Source: Mitsuaria chitosanitabida ATCC BAA-476 = NBRC 102408
GTDB taxonomy: Bacteria; Pseudomonadota; Gammaproteobacteria; Burkholderiales; Burkholderiaceae_C
DNA length: 64,000 bases
Direction of reading: 5' to 3'
Assembly: GCF_001598255.1 (NCBI RefSeq)
Contig: NZ_BCYP01000020.1
Coordinates: 1-64,000, forward strand
The notes under the pieces are model-generated. The model was given only the letters and a program-made list of their open reading frames with translations. It had not been told where the DNA came from and did no database searches. Positions 48,174 to 56,771 of this stretch are shown piece by piece (the stretch's first letter is position 1; each line of letters opens with the position of its first letter). The position numbers and the translations under genes are program-made.

Positions 48174-51074
48174 TCAGAACGGCTGGTTGTAGCGGACCCA
48201 CAGGAAGCGGTCGATCGGCAGATCCGGATCGACGGCCGACGACGACGAGTTGCCGCCCAGCGTGTAGTTGGCGTTCAGGACGACGCGCGGCTTCTTGTCC
48301 AGCACGTTGTTGGCGCCGACCATGATCTGGCCCTTCCAAGGCGTCGTGTAGCCCACGCTCAGGTCGTGATAGAACAGGGCGGACTGCTTGTTGTAGCCCG
48401 CGCCGTCACCCCAGGAGGCGCTGCCGGTCGGGTTCGTGCAGGTCGCGGTCTCGGTCGTGTCCCAGCACTGGTCCTTCACCGCGCTGTAGTAGCGGGTGCC
48501 CCAGGTCGCGGTCCAGGGACCGTTGTTCCAGGTCAGCGACAGGTTGGACTTGACGCGGTTGTAGCCGTACTCGCCCAGGTAGCTCACGAAGTCCGCACCC
48601 GGCTGGTCCTGACGACGGTACTTGGTGACGAAGCTGGTCTCGGTACGAACGTAGAACTGACCGTACGAGGTCTTGAAGCGGTAGTTCACGCTCAGGTCCA
48701 GACCGGCGGTTTCCAGCGCGGCCAGGTTGGCGTAACCACGCGACAGCGTCGCGACCATGCCGGCGGCATCACGGGTGATGCTGGAGCAGAACGACGAGAT
48801 GCCCTGGACGTAGCAGCGGTTCAGGATGTCACCCGCGCTGTAAGCGGAGATGGCGTTCTTGACCTTCACGTTGTACCAGTCCAGACCCGTTTCCAGGCCA
48901 GGCAGCCAGGACGGGTTGTAGACCACGCCCAGCGTCTTGGTGGTGGCCTTCTCAGGCGTCAGGCCGCCGTTGCCCAGGCTGGCGTTGAACGGGTAGATGC
49001 CCTGGCCGCCGCCGCCCTGCACTTGGGCGCCGGACTGCACGGTCTGGCGGAAGCCAGCCGGCGCGCCGCCGGCAGCGCAACGCGCCGCCACGGCAGGGTC
49101 GGAAGCCGCCGCGCCGTACTTGGAATCGCAAGGATCCAGGTAGGAGTCGAAGGACTGCTGACCGCCACCGAAGGTGTTGCCCACCGGGGGCGCGCGGAAG
49201 CCTTGCGCCCAGGTGCCGCGAGCCAGCACGTCGGTGATCGGCTTCCACATGAAGCTGACCTTGCTGTTGGTCGTGTTGCCGAAGTTGCTGTAATCCGAGT
49301 AGCGCGAAGCCAGGTTCAGGCTCAGCAGCTCGGCCATCGGCACCTTCTTCAGCAGCGGCACGTTCAGTTCGGCGTAGGCCTCCTTGACGTTGTAGTTGCC
49401 GCGGGTGGCGTTGCCGGCCAGGTCGGTCGACAGGCCGGAATGGGCCAGCTCGTCAGGCAGGTCGTAGCCTTCCTGGGTGCGGTATTCGAAGCCCGCGGCG
49501 ATGCCGACGGCGCCCGCGGGCAGCTTGAACAGTTCACCCGACACGTTGGCCGTGGCGGACTTCGTGGTCGAGCCGTACTGCGAGTTCAGCTTGGCCATGA
49601 CGTAGTCGATGGCGGCCGGGGTCGAGGCCGAGGGGCCACCCAGGATGTCGAACGGCGTGCACTGCGTCAGCGGGATCGGCGAGGCCGCGGTGCCGCACTG
49701 GACGACGCCATCGGCGTTCTTGAACGACGGGCCCAGGGCCGCCTTCAGATGCTGCAGGTTCAGGTTGCCGGTGCTCAGCACCGTGCCGTCCTGCTTGCTG
49801 AAGTTCACGCCCACGTCCCAGGTCCAGGGGTTGCCCAGCAGCGAGAAATCGCCTTCCAGGCCCGCGTCCAGGTGGGTGGTGCGGTTGGTGTTGCTCGTCA
49901 CGCGCGGCACTTCGACGGTGCGGCGATAGAAGAACAGGTTCTGGCCGTTGCCGGCGCCAGCGACCTGGTTGCCGTACGGGTTGTAGTAGCTGTCCTTGTC
50001 GACGTAGACCGGGAAGTTGGGCTGGCTCAGGCTGTTGAGCGGGTAGCCGGCGACCTGGCCGACGGACTTGCGCTCCGAGAACATCGCGGTGCTGTTGAAG
50101 CGGATGTCCGGCGTGATGTCCAGATTGCCCTTCACGAAGAACGACTTCTGCTCGTTCTCGCCCTGGAACATCATCTGGCTGGTCGAGTTGAACGTGTCGT
50201 TCAGCGCGCCGGCATAGGTGTGATAGTTCGCGGGATTGTTGGAGGCCGAGCCCGTGCCTTCACCCAGGTAGGTGCCAGTGTGGTTCAGGTACTGGTTGAA
50301 GCCCACGGCCGTGCCCTTCGGGCCGACCTGGCGGATGCGACCCCAGGGGCCGGTACCGAAGGAGCTGCTGAAGCGATCCGGGTCCGGACCGTAGGAAGCC
50401 GCGGTGATCGCGCGGTCCTTCGCCCAGACCGGGTCGGTCTTGTTGACGTTGACCGAGAACATCAGCGAGCCCTTGTCGCTGCTGATGCCGTAGGCCAGCG
50501 AGGCGTCCTGGGCCTGACCGTCGCCCTTTTCGTTGGCGCCGTAGTACAGGCTCAGCTTGCCGCCGTCCAGGCTCTTCTTCAGCACCACGTTCACCACGCC
50601 GGCGATGGCGTCGGAACCGTAGATCGAGGAGGCGCCGTCCTTCAGCACGTCGATGTGGTCGACCAGCGCGGAGGGGATGGTGGAGATGTCGGTGTAGCCG
50701 TCGACGGACTGCGTCCAGCGCTTGCCGTTCAGCAGCACCAGCAGACGCTGCGAGCCCAGGTTGCGCAGGTTGATGTACTGGCCGCCCTGTTCACGGTTGG
50801 AGGTCAGCACCGAGCCCTTGCTGAAGTCGGGCGTGCCCGCCGAGGTGAGCTGGTTCAGCACGTCGCCCAGGGTGACCAGGCCGGTGCGCTGGATGGCTTC
50901 CGCGGTGATCTTCTCGACCGGCTGGGCGGTTTCCGAGTCGACCTGGCGGATACGCGAGCCGGTGATCTCGACGCGTTCGATTTGCTGGGGGGACGCCTGC
51001 TGGGCCGAGGCCGCGCCGGCCAGGGTGCCCAGCGCGAGGGCTGCCGCAAAGGCGATCTTTGAACGTTGGTGCAT
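48174..51074 (-). CDS. Large TonB-dependent receptor
   Basis: A 966-residue receptor. The signal peptide is at 1-24 (FAAALALGTLAGAASA). The plug spans about residues 35-160: VEITGSRIRQVDSETAQPVEKI, INLRNLGSQRLLVLLNGKRW, STIPSALVDHIDVLKDGASSIYGSDAIAGVVNVVLKK. The long barrel ends in LWVRYNQPF. Several Cys pairs (for example DPCDSKYG and RCAAGG, and RCYVQGISSFC) may close extracellular loops. The start has GGAGA five bases upstream. It belongs to a different subfamily from its two neighbours and is divergent from the receptor at 51776. Confidence 0.92.
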   Translation of the reverse strand: MHQRSKIAFAAALALGTLAGAASAQQASPQQIERVEITGSRIRQVDSETAQPVEKITAEAIQRTGLVTLGDVLNQLTSAGTPDFSKGSVLTSNREQGGQYINLRNLGSQRLLVLLNGKRWTQSVDGYTDISTIPSALVDHIDVLKDGASSIYGSDAIAGVVNVVLKKSLDGGKLSLYYGANEKGDGQAQDASLAYGISSDKGSLMFSVNVNKTDPVWAKDRAITAASYGPDPDRFSSSFGTGPWGRIRQVGPKGTAVGFNQYLNHTGTYLGEGTGSASNNPANYHTYAGALNDTFNSTSQMMFQGENEQKSFFVKGNLDITPDIRFNSTAMFSERKSVGQVAGYPLNSLSQPNFPVYVDKDSYYNPYGNQVAGAGNGQNLFFYRRTVEVPRVTSNTNRTTHLDAGLEGDFSLLGNPWTWDVGVNFSKQDGTVLSTGNLNLQHLKAALGPSFKNADGVVQCGTAASPIPLTQCTPFDILGGPSASTPAAIDYVMAKLNSQYGSTTKSATANVSGELFKLPAGAVGIAAGFEYRTQEGYDLPDELAHSGLSTDLAGNATRGNYNVKEAYAELNVPLLKKVPMAELLSLNLASRYSDYSNFGNTTNSKVSFMWKPITDVLARGTWAQGFRAPPVGNTFGGGQQSFDSYLDPCDSKYGAAASDPAVAARCAAGGAPAGFRQTVQSGAQVQGGGGQGIYPFNASLGNGGLTPEKATTKTLGVVYNPSWLPGLETGLDWYNVKVKNAISAYSAGDILNRCYVQGISSFCSSITRDAAGMVATLSRGYANLAALETAGLDLSVNYRFKTSYGQFYVRTETSFVTKYRRQDQPGADFVSYLGEYGYNRVKSNLSLTWNNGPWTATWGTRYYSAVKDQCWDTTETATCTNPTGSASWGDGAGYNKQSALFYHDLSVGYTTPWKGQIMVGANNVLDKKPRVVLNANYTLGGNSSSSAVDPDLPIDRFLWVRYNQPF

Positions 51075-51775
51075 GACTTCTCCGAAGGAATGCGTGTGGG
51101 CTTGTGGACCTGTCCGCTGGCCCGGCCTCCCTGTCCCGATCCAGGTCGGATGGGGCGGGACGTCGCGCCGGGCGAGATGAGCGGTCGATTCTAGAGACCG
51201 TCACCGGGCCGACTGCTTCGGGTAACCGCCTAATGCGCCCGCTCCATGCGCCTTCGTGAAGATACGTTCAGTAGCCAAGTGCACAAATAAACATCGGCTA
51301 ACCCTTTGATTTAACTAACAAATTTTTGCGCACCAATTTGGACTATCGCCCACATGTAAAGAAGTATGTCTTGTTGCACATGAGAAACGGCATGGGGATG
51401 ACGTTGGTCATAAGCAACATCGCACCGGGCCTTGCGAATGAGCCGTTCGGATCCTTGTCCGCCATTCGCCCGCCTCTGAGGCGCCATCTCCGCCTCACCC
51501 GTCGCGTCGCCCCACCCTGGTGCGCCGTTTGCCCTCGCACCACACCGGGGCGCATCCGTTGCTCACGTGCGACTTCATTGCGTAAATTTGTTAAGGGTTA
51601 ACCCTCGATAGCCGGGTTTCTACCCGGCATGCGCACGGGAGCAACATCGGGAAACACGACGCTCAGCACACTGTTTTGTCAGCGCCATGACGACACCTGT
51701 CCATTGGCGCTTTTTCGCGGCGCTACCGCGCCGTCTCGGCGTTTACACGCGCCGTCCATGCATAGGAGTGCAGAG
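51075..51775. other. Long AT-rich divergent control region between two TonB receptors (701 bases)
   Basis: No gene is supported; an open frame at 51326-51601 lacks a good start site. The middle (51240-51420) is clearly AT-rich compared with its surroundings. AACAAATTT (51317-51325) and AAATTTGTT (51584-51592) form an inverted pair about 260 bases apart. Each is followed, in its own gene's direction, by GGGTTA, giving a shared AAATTTGTTA...GGGTTA block. GGGTTAACCC at 51595-51604 is a perfect palindrome and a 7-bp hairpin (GCCGGGT/ACCCGGC) lies at 51611-51628. These look like matched promoter or operator elements for the two receptor genes. Confidence 0.5.
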
Positions 51776-54454
51776 ATGTACAAGCTGAACGCGGTGAGCC
51801 TGGCAGTCGCCGCCACCGTCGCGGCCGCGTCGTTCCCGACGCTGGCCCAGGAACAGGACCAGACCAAGCTGGAGCGCGTGGTCGTCACGGGCTCCGCCAT
51901 CAAGCGCATCGACGCCGAGACCGCGGTCCCGGTGACGGTCGTGAAGATGGATGACCTGCGCAAGTCGGGCATCACGTCGGTCGAGCAGGTCATGGCCAAC
52001 CTGACCTCGGTCCAGGCCTCGACCAACACGACCCAGTCGGTGGGCTCGAGCAGCGGCGGCGCCTCGTTCGCCGACATGCGCGGCATCGGTGCCGACAAGA
52101 CCCTGGTGCTGCTGAACGGCCAGCGCATCGCCAACAACGCGGTCGACGGCTCGGCGCCCGACCTGAACATGATCCCGTTCGCGGCCATCGACCGCATCGA
52201 AGTGCTGCGTGACGGCGCCTCGTCGCTGTACGGCACCGACGCCATCGGCGGCGTGATCAACTTCATCACCAAGTCGAACTACCAGGGCGGCACCATCACC
52301 GTCGGTTTCGACTCGCCCGAGAAGTCCGGCGGCAAGTCCCGCACCGTCAACGCCGGCTTCGGCTACGGCGACCTGGACAAGCAGGGCTTCAACATCTTCG
52401 GTTTCGCCAGCTACCGCAAGTCGGACCCGATCAACGGCCTGCAGCGCCCCTACAACGCGCGCACCAACGGCGGCCTGTCCTACAGCACCGACCCGGCCAA
52501 CTACACGCAGGACGGCAAGACCTTCTACAACCCCGCCGGCAGCGCCTGCGGCGGCCAGCAGATGGTCAACGTCGACGGCGACTGCCTGCTGACGACCTCC
52601 TCGTTCGTGGACTACGCGCCCAAGACCGAGACCGCCTCCGGCATGCTCAAGGGCACCTTCGCGGTCAACGCGGACCTGACCCTGGGCGCCGAGCTGTTCG
52701 TCACCCAGAACAAGGTGACCACCACCGTCGCCCCCGTGCCTTACGGCGGCTACGTGATCAACCCGGGCACCCAGTACTACCCGAACAACCCGGCCCTGAG
52801 CCCGACCTTCAACGACGGTCTGGCCGGCCAGACCTTCAACGCCCCGTCGAGCGCCTTCCCCAACCCGGCGGTGGTGCAGCCCGGCTACGCGTACGTCTAC
52901 TGGCGTGACTTCCCCAACGGGGATCGCGTCCAGATGAACAAGAACAACCAGAGCCGCCTGCTGCTGACCGCGGAAGGCAACGGCCTGGGCTGGGATTACT
53001 CCGGCGCGTTCTCGTACAACCGCAACAAGGTCGACCAGTACCTGGTGGGCGGCTACGCCAACGGCGACATGATCGGCGAAGGCCTGCTGACCGGCGTGAT
53101 CAACCCGTTCGGCCAGCAGTCCGCCGCGGCCACGCAGCTGCTGCAGGACGCCGCCCTGAGCGGCCGTCTGCAGTACGCCACCGGCACCGTGGAGAACCTG
53201 AACGCGCACGCCAGCCGTGAAGTGGGCGACTGGCTGAACGTCGGCCGCGCCGCGCAGCTGGCGCTGGGCGTCGAGTTCCGCCACGAGAAGTTCGAGTCGG
53301 CCGCCGACGTCGACTTCGCCCAGAAGGTGGTCGCCTCCACCGGCGTGGACCCCAACTTCCGCTCGGAAGGGTCGCGCAAGGTCTACGCGCTGTACGGCGA
53401 GCTGAACGTGCCGGTGCTCAAGACGCTGGACCTGACCGCCTCGCTGCGTCATGACAAGTACAGCGACTTCGGCAGCTCGACCAACCCCAAGGTCAGCTTC
53501 CGCTTCCAGCCGATGAAGGAACTGCTGGTGCGCGGCTCGGCCTCGACCGGCTTCCGCGCCCCGACGCTGTATGAGCTGTACGGCAACTCGTCGTTCACGA
53601 ACACGGGCGGCAACTACGCCAACCCGCTGACCTGCCCCGACGGCACCGGCACGCAGTGCAAGGGCCAGTTCCAGGTCATGAACTCGGGCAACCCGAACCT
53701 GAAGCCCGAGAAGTCCAAGACCGCCACCCTGGGCTTCGTGTACGAGCCGATCTCGAACGCCAGCTTCGGCATCGACTTCTGGTGGGTGCAGCTGAAGGAT
53801 CACATCGGCTCGATCCCGCAGTTCGCGCTGTTCAACAGCTACTACGACTACCCCGCGCTGCAGCAGTACTTCCACTTCGCGCCGGGCAACACGCTGTCGC
53901 TGTCGAGCCTGGGCTGCCCGGGCACGAACTGCGGCTACGTCGACCAGACGCTGCTGAACCTGGGCAAGGTCCGCACCAACGGCCTGGACCTGAGCGCGCA
54001 GTACCGTCTGCCGACCAAGATCGGCCAGTTCGACTTCGCGCTGAACAGCACCTACGTCGCCAAGTACGAGTTCCAGGACTTCAAGGACGGCTACTGGGTC
54101 CAGAACGTGGGCACCTACGGCGAGTCCGGCCCGGTCTTCCGCTGGCAGCACAACCTGACGACGAACTGGAAGTACGACACCTTCGGTGCCGGCGTCGTGA
54201 TGCGCTACAAGTCGGGCTACGCCGACTTCGACCCGAGCACCCATGCCCGCGTCGCGTCGTACACGACCTTCGACCTGTTCGGCAGCTGGGCGCCGCGCAA
54301 GGACCTGGCGCTGACGCTGGGCGTGCGCAACCTGTTCGACCGCGCTCCCCCGTTCACCAACCAGGAAGACCTGTTCCAGGGCGGTGGCTGGGATTCGCGC
54401 TACGTCGACCCGACGGGCCGCGCCTACTACGTGCGCGCGACCTACTCGTTCTGA
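51776..54454 (+). CDS. Large TonB-dependent receptor (Oar/TonB-Xanth-Caul-like)
   Basis: An 892-residue receptor. The signal peptide is at residues 1-24 (LAVAATVAAASFPTLAQ). The plug spans about residues 36-160: RVVVTGSAIKRIDAETAVPVTVVKMDDL, ADMRGIGADKTLVLLNGQR, IPFAAIDRIEVLRDGASSLYGTDAIGGVINFIT. The barrel ends with WDSRYVDPTGRAYYVRATYSF-type strands. The start MYKLNAVSLAV has AGGAG ten bases upstream; earlier in-frame codons are leader. Codon choice is notably uniform and C-ending, suggesting high expression. A strong terminator follows. Closest relative in the window is the receptor at 45315. Confidence 0.93.
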   Translation: MYKLNAVSLAVAATVAAASFPTLAQEQDQTKLERVVVTGSAIKRIDAETAVPVTVVKMDDLRKSGITSVEQVMANLTSVQASTNTTQSVGSSSGGASFADMRGIGADKTLVLLNGQRIANNAVDGSAPDLNMIPFAAIDRIEVLRDGASSLYGTDAIGGVINFITKSNYQGGTITVGFDSPEKSGGKSRTVNAGFGYGDLDKQGFNIFGFASYRKSDPINGLQRPYNARTNGGLSYSTDPANYTQDGKTFYNPAGSACGGQQMVNVDGDCLLTTSSFVDYAPKTETASGMLKGTFAVNADLTLGAELFVTQNKVTTTVAPVPYGGYVINPGTQYYPNNPALSPTFNDGLAGQTFNAPSSAFPNPAVVQPGYAYVYWRDFPNGDRVQMNKNNQSRLLLTAEGNGLGWDYSGAFSYNRNKVDQYLVGGYANGDMIGEGLLTGVINPFGQQSAAATQLLQDAALSGRLQYATGTVENLNAHASREVGDWLNVGRAAQLALGVEFRHEKFESAADVDFAQKVVASTGVDPNFRSEGSRKVYALYGELNVPVLKTLDLTASLRHDKYSDFGSSTNPKVSFRFQPMKELLVRGSASTGFRAPTLYELYGNSSFTNTGGNYANPLTCPDGTGTQCKGQFQVMNSGNPNLKPEKSKTATLGFVYEPISNASFGIDFWWVQLKDHIGSIPQFALFNSYYDYPALQQYFHFAPGNTLSLSSLGCPGTNCGYVDQTLLNLGKVRTNGLDLSAQYRLPTKIGQFDFALNSTYVAKYEFQDFKDGYWVQNVGTYGESGPVFRWQHNLTTNWKYDTFGAGVVMRYKSGYADFDPSTHARVASYTTFDLFGSWAPRKDLALTLGVRNLFDRAPPFTNQEDLFQGGGWDSRYVDPTGRAYYVRATYSF

Positions 54455-54505
54455 GGAACGTCGGATCGCCAGCGGCGACGGGCCTTCGGGCCCTCGCCCC
54501 GCGAC

Positions 54506-54537
54506 AGGGCGGGAGGGGAGACCCTCCCGCCCTTTTT
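54506..54537 (+). terminator. Terminator after the receptor at 51776
   Basis: A perfect 12-bp stem AGGGCGGGAGGG/CCCTCCCGCCCT with loop GAGA is followed by TTTT. It is the clearest intrinsic terminator in the window. Confidence 0.95.
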
Positions 54538-54618
54538 CGTTCCAGGGCTCATTCCGGGCCATGCCGGACGCGGGCTCCCTAGAATGGCCGATTCCCGCCA
54601 CCCTCGCGAAATCCATTC

Positions 54619-55860
54619 ATGTCCGTCGTGTCGACCTCGGCCCTGCCCACGTCCTGCCAAGTCCTGATCATCGGCGCCGGTCCCGCCGGCAGCGCCACCG
54701 CGCGCTGGCTGGCCCGCGCGGGGCTGGACGTGGTGATGGTGGACCAGCAGCCGCTGGGCCGCGACAAGGTCTGCGGCGACGGCCTGATCCCCGATGCCCA
54801 CAAGGCGCTGGAGCGCCTGGGCCTGCTGGACCGCGTGATGGCGCGCGCGCAGCGCGCCTCGCACGTCGGCTGCATCGGGCCGCGCGGCGGCCGCATCGAC
54901 GTGCCCGGCCACCTGGCCGTGCTGCCGCGCAAGGTGCTGGACGAGATCCTCAACCTGGGCGCGCAGGAATCGGGCGCCCGCTTCATCGCCCCGGCCCGCT
55001 TCGAGGCGGCGCTGGAGGACGCGCGGGGCCGCGTGCGCGGCGCCCGCCTGCTGATCGACGGCCAGGCCCACGAGATCGCCGCCGACTGGGTCGTGCTGGC
55101 CACCGGCGCCGTGCCCAAGGCGCTGACCGCCGCCGGCATGTGCGAGCGCCACACCCCGAGCGGCGTCGCGCTGCGCGGCTACGTCCGCGCGCCCGCGCTG
55201 GTGGGCGAGATCAAGGCGCTGGAAGTCGTGTGGTGCAAGCCGGTGCAGCCGGGTTACGGCTGGATCTTCCCGGCGCCGGACGGCAGCTTCAACATCGGCG
55301 TCGGCGTGACCGACAGCCACAAGGACATGGCCGGCAAGGGCCAGAAGAAGGACGTCAACCTGCGCGCCATCTTCGACGCCTTCGTCGAGCATTACCCGCC
55401 CGCCAAGCGCCTGATGGCCGAGGGCGAGCTGATCGGCGAACTCAAGGGCGCCCCACTGCGCTGCACGCTCAAGGGCGCGCGCTGGAGCCGCCCCGGTCTG
55501 CTGGTGACCGGCGAGGCGGCCGGCTCCACCTACTCCTTCACCGGCGAGGGCATCGGCAAGGCGATGGAGACGGGCCTGCTGGCCGCCGAGGCCATCCTGG
55601 CGCATCGCGGCGCCGCTGTCGCCGAGGACGCACGCGTGCGCGAGCTGTACGAGCAGGGCCTGCGCGCGCTGCAACCCAAGTACGACCTCTACGAGCGTGG
55701 CAACCGCGTCAACCGCTTCCCCTGGCTGGCGGATCTGCTGATCTGGCGCGCGAAGAAGAGCGACCGCCTGCTGCGCCGCATGAGCGGCGTGCTCAACGAG
55801 ACCAGCAACCCCGGCAACCTCGTCAGCCTCAAGGGCCTGACGCGGCTGTTCCTCGAGTGA
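54619..55860 (+). CDS. FAD-dependent oxidoreductase, geranylgeranyl-reductase-like
   Basis: A 413-residue flavoprotein. The N-terminal Rossmann FAD motif is IIGAGPAGSATARWLARAGLDVVMVDQ (about residues 16-42), followed by KVCGDGLIPDAHKALERLG, typical of the geranylgeranyl reductase/squalene-epoxidase-like group. The second FAD motif is LVTGEAAGSTYSFTGEGIGKAMETG (about 295-320). A C-terminal helical tail follows. The family reduces isoprenoid double bonds or hydroxylates lipids and aromatics; the substrate is unknown. The amidotransferase gene starts 18 bases downstream, so the two form an operon. Confidence 0.85.
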   Translation: MSVVSTSALPTSCQVLIIGAGPAGSATARWLARAGLDVVMVDQQPLGRDKVCGDGLIPDAHKALERLGLLDRVMARAQRASHVGCIGPRGGRIDVPGHLAVLPRKVLDEILNLGAQESGARFIAPARFEAALEDARGRVRGARLLIDGQAHEIAADWVVLATGAVPKALTAAGMCERHTPSGVALRGYVRAPALVGEIKALEVVWCKPVQPGYGWIFPAPDGSFNIGVGVTDSHKDMAGKGQKKDVNLRAIFDAFVEHYPPAKRLMAEGELIGELKGAPLRCTLKGARWSRPGLLVTGEAAGSTYSFTGEGIGKAMETGLLAAEAILAHRGAAVAEDARVRELYEQGLRALQPKYDLYERGNRVNRFPWLADLLIWRAKKSDRLLRRMSGVLNETSNPGNLVSLKGLTRLFLE

Positions 55861-55878
55861 CCCGGGCCGGAGACCGCC

Positions 55879-56634
55879 ATGTGCCAGCTCATGGGCATGA
55901 ATGCCCGCCGACCGACCGACGTGATGTTCAGCTTCGCGGGCCTGACCACGCGGGCGCATGAACACAAGGACGGCTTCGGCATCGCCTTCTTCGAGGGCCG
56001 CGGCCTGCGCCATTTCGTCGACCACCACAGCGCGCGCGTCTCGCCGCTGGCGGAGCTGGTCAAGACCTACCCGATCCGCAGCGACGTCGTCATCGCCCAC
56101 ATCCGCAAGGCCACGCAGGGCGTGGTCTCGCTGGAGAACACGCATCCGTTCGTGCGCGAGCTGTGGGGCCGCTACTGGGTCTTCGCCCACAACGGCGACC
56201 TGAAGGGCTTCAGCCCGCGGCTGCACGCGGCCTTCAAGCCGGTGGGCCAGACCGACAGCGAGCAGGCCTTCTGCTGGCTGATGCAGGAGCTGTCCAAGGC
56301 GCATGCGCGGATGCCGGCGATCGAGGAGCTCAACCACACGCTGCGCGAGCTGCTGCCCCAGCTCAACCGCCACGGCACCTTCAACATGCTGCTGTCCAAC
56401 GGGCAGGCGCTGTGGGCGCACGGCTCGACCCATCTGCACTACCTGCTGCGCCAGCCGCCCTTCGGCGCGGTGACGCTGCAGGACGAGGACCTGACGGTGG
56501 ATCTGGCGGCCAAGACCACCGAGGACGATCGCATCGCCATCGTCGCCACCGAGCCGCTGACCCGCGGCGAGGCCTGGTGCCCGATCGAGCCCGGCACGCT
56601 GAAGGTCTTCGTCGGCGGCGAGGTCTTCTGCTGA
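55879..56634 (+). CDS. Class II glutamine amidotransferase (YafJ-like)
   Basis: A 251-residue Ntn-hydrolase-type glutaminase domain. After Met removal the N-terminal Cys2 (MCQLMGMNARRPTDVMFSF) is the nucleophile. HKDGFGIAFFEG, IAHIRKATQG and FAHNGDLKGF are the family substrate-binding motifs. There is no synthase domain, as in E. coli YafJ and relatives. The product or acceptor is unknown. It follows the FAD enzyme by 18 bases. Its stop codon lies inside the first of four CTGAA repeats that precede the glycosyltransferase gene. Confidence 0.9.
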   Translation: MCQLMGMNARRPTDVMFSFAGLTTRAHEHKDGFGIAFFEGRGLRHFVDHHSARVSPLAELVKTYPIRSDVVIAHIRKATQGVVSLENTHPFVRELWGRYWVFAHNGDLKGFSPRLHAAFKPVGQTDSEQAFCWLMQELSKAHARMPAIEELNHTLRELLPQLNRHGTFNMLLSNGQALWAHGSTHLHYLLRQPPFGAVTLQDEDLTVDLAAKTTEDDRIAIVATEPLTRGEAWCPIEPGTLKVFVGGEVFC

Positions 56635-56674
56635 AGGCCGACTGAAGCCGCTCTGAAGCGCGGCTGAAATCCGA
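56631..56674. promoter_or_regulatory. Four CTGAA motifs at an exact 11-bp period (response-regulator box)
   Basis: CTGAA begins at 56631, 56642, 56653 and 56664: four direct repeats each spaced 11 bases, about one helical turn. Direct half-sites at this period are the usual recognition pattern of OmpR/PhoB-family regulators; PmrA and QseB sites have the form CTTAA-N5/6-CTTAA. The array lies 98-141 bases before the GT2 glycosyltransferase of a predicted lipid A modification operon. No other run of this motif at that spacing was noticed in the window. Confidence 0.6.
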
Positions 56675-56771
56675 TCGGTCCGCGCCCGGTGTCACGGGAC
56701 CGTCAGCGATCAGAAGGCTTGCGGACAGCCTTCTTCAGCATCCGCTCAGCCTCCGGGTTCACCCTGAGGGG

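Noticed and set aside
51326-51601. A 91-codon open frame in the receptor control region
   Set aside because: It lacks a ribosome binding site and domain-like sequence and overlaps the AT-rich promoter blocks.
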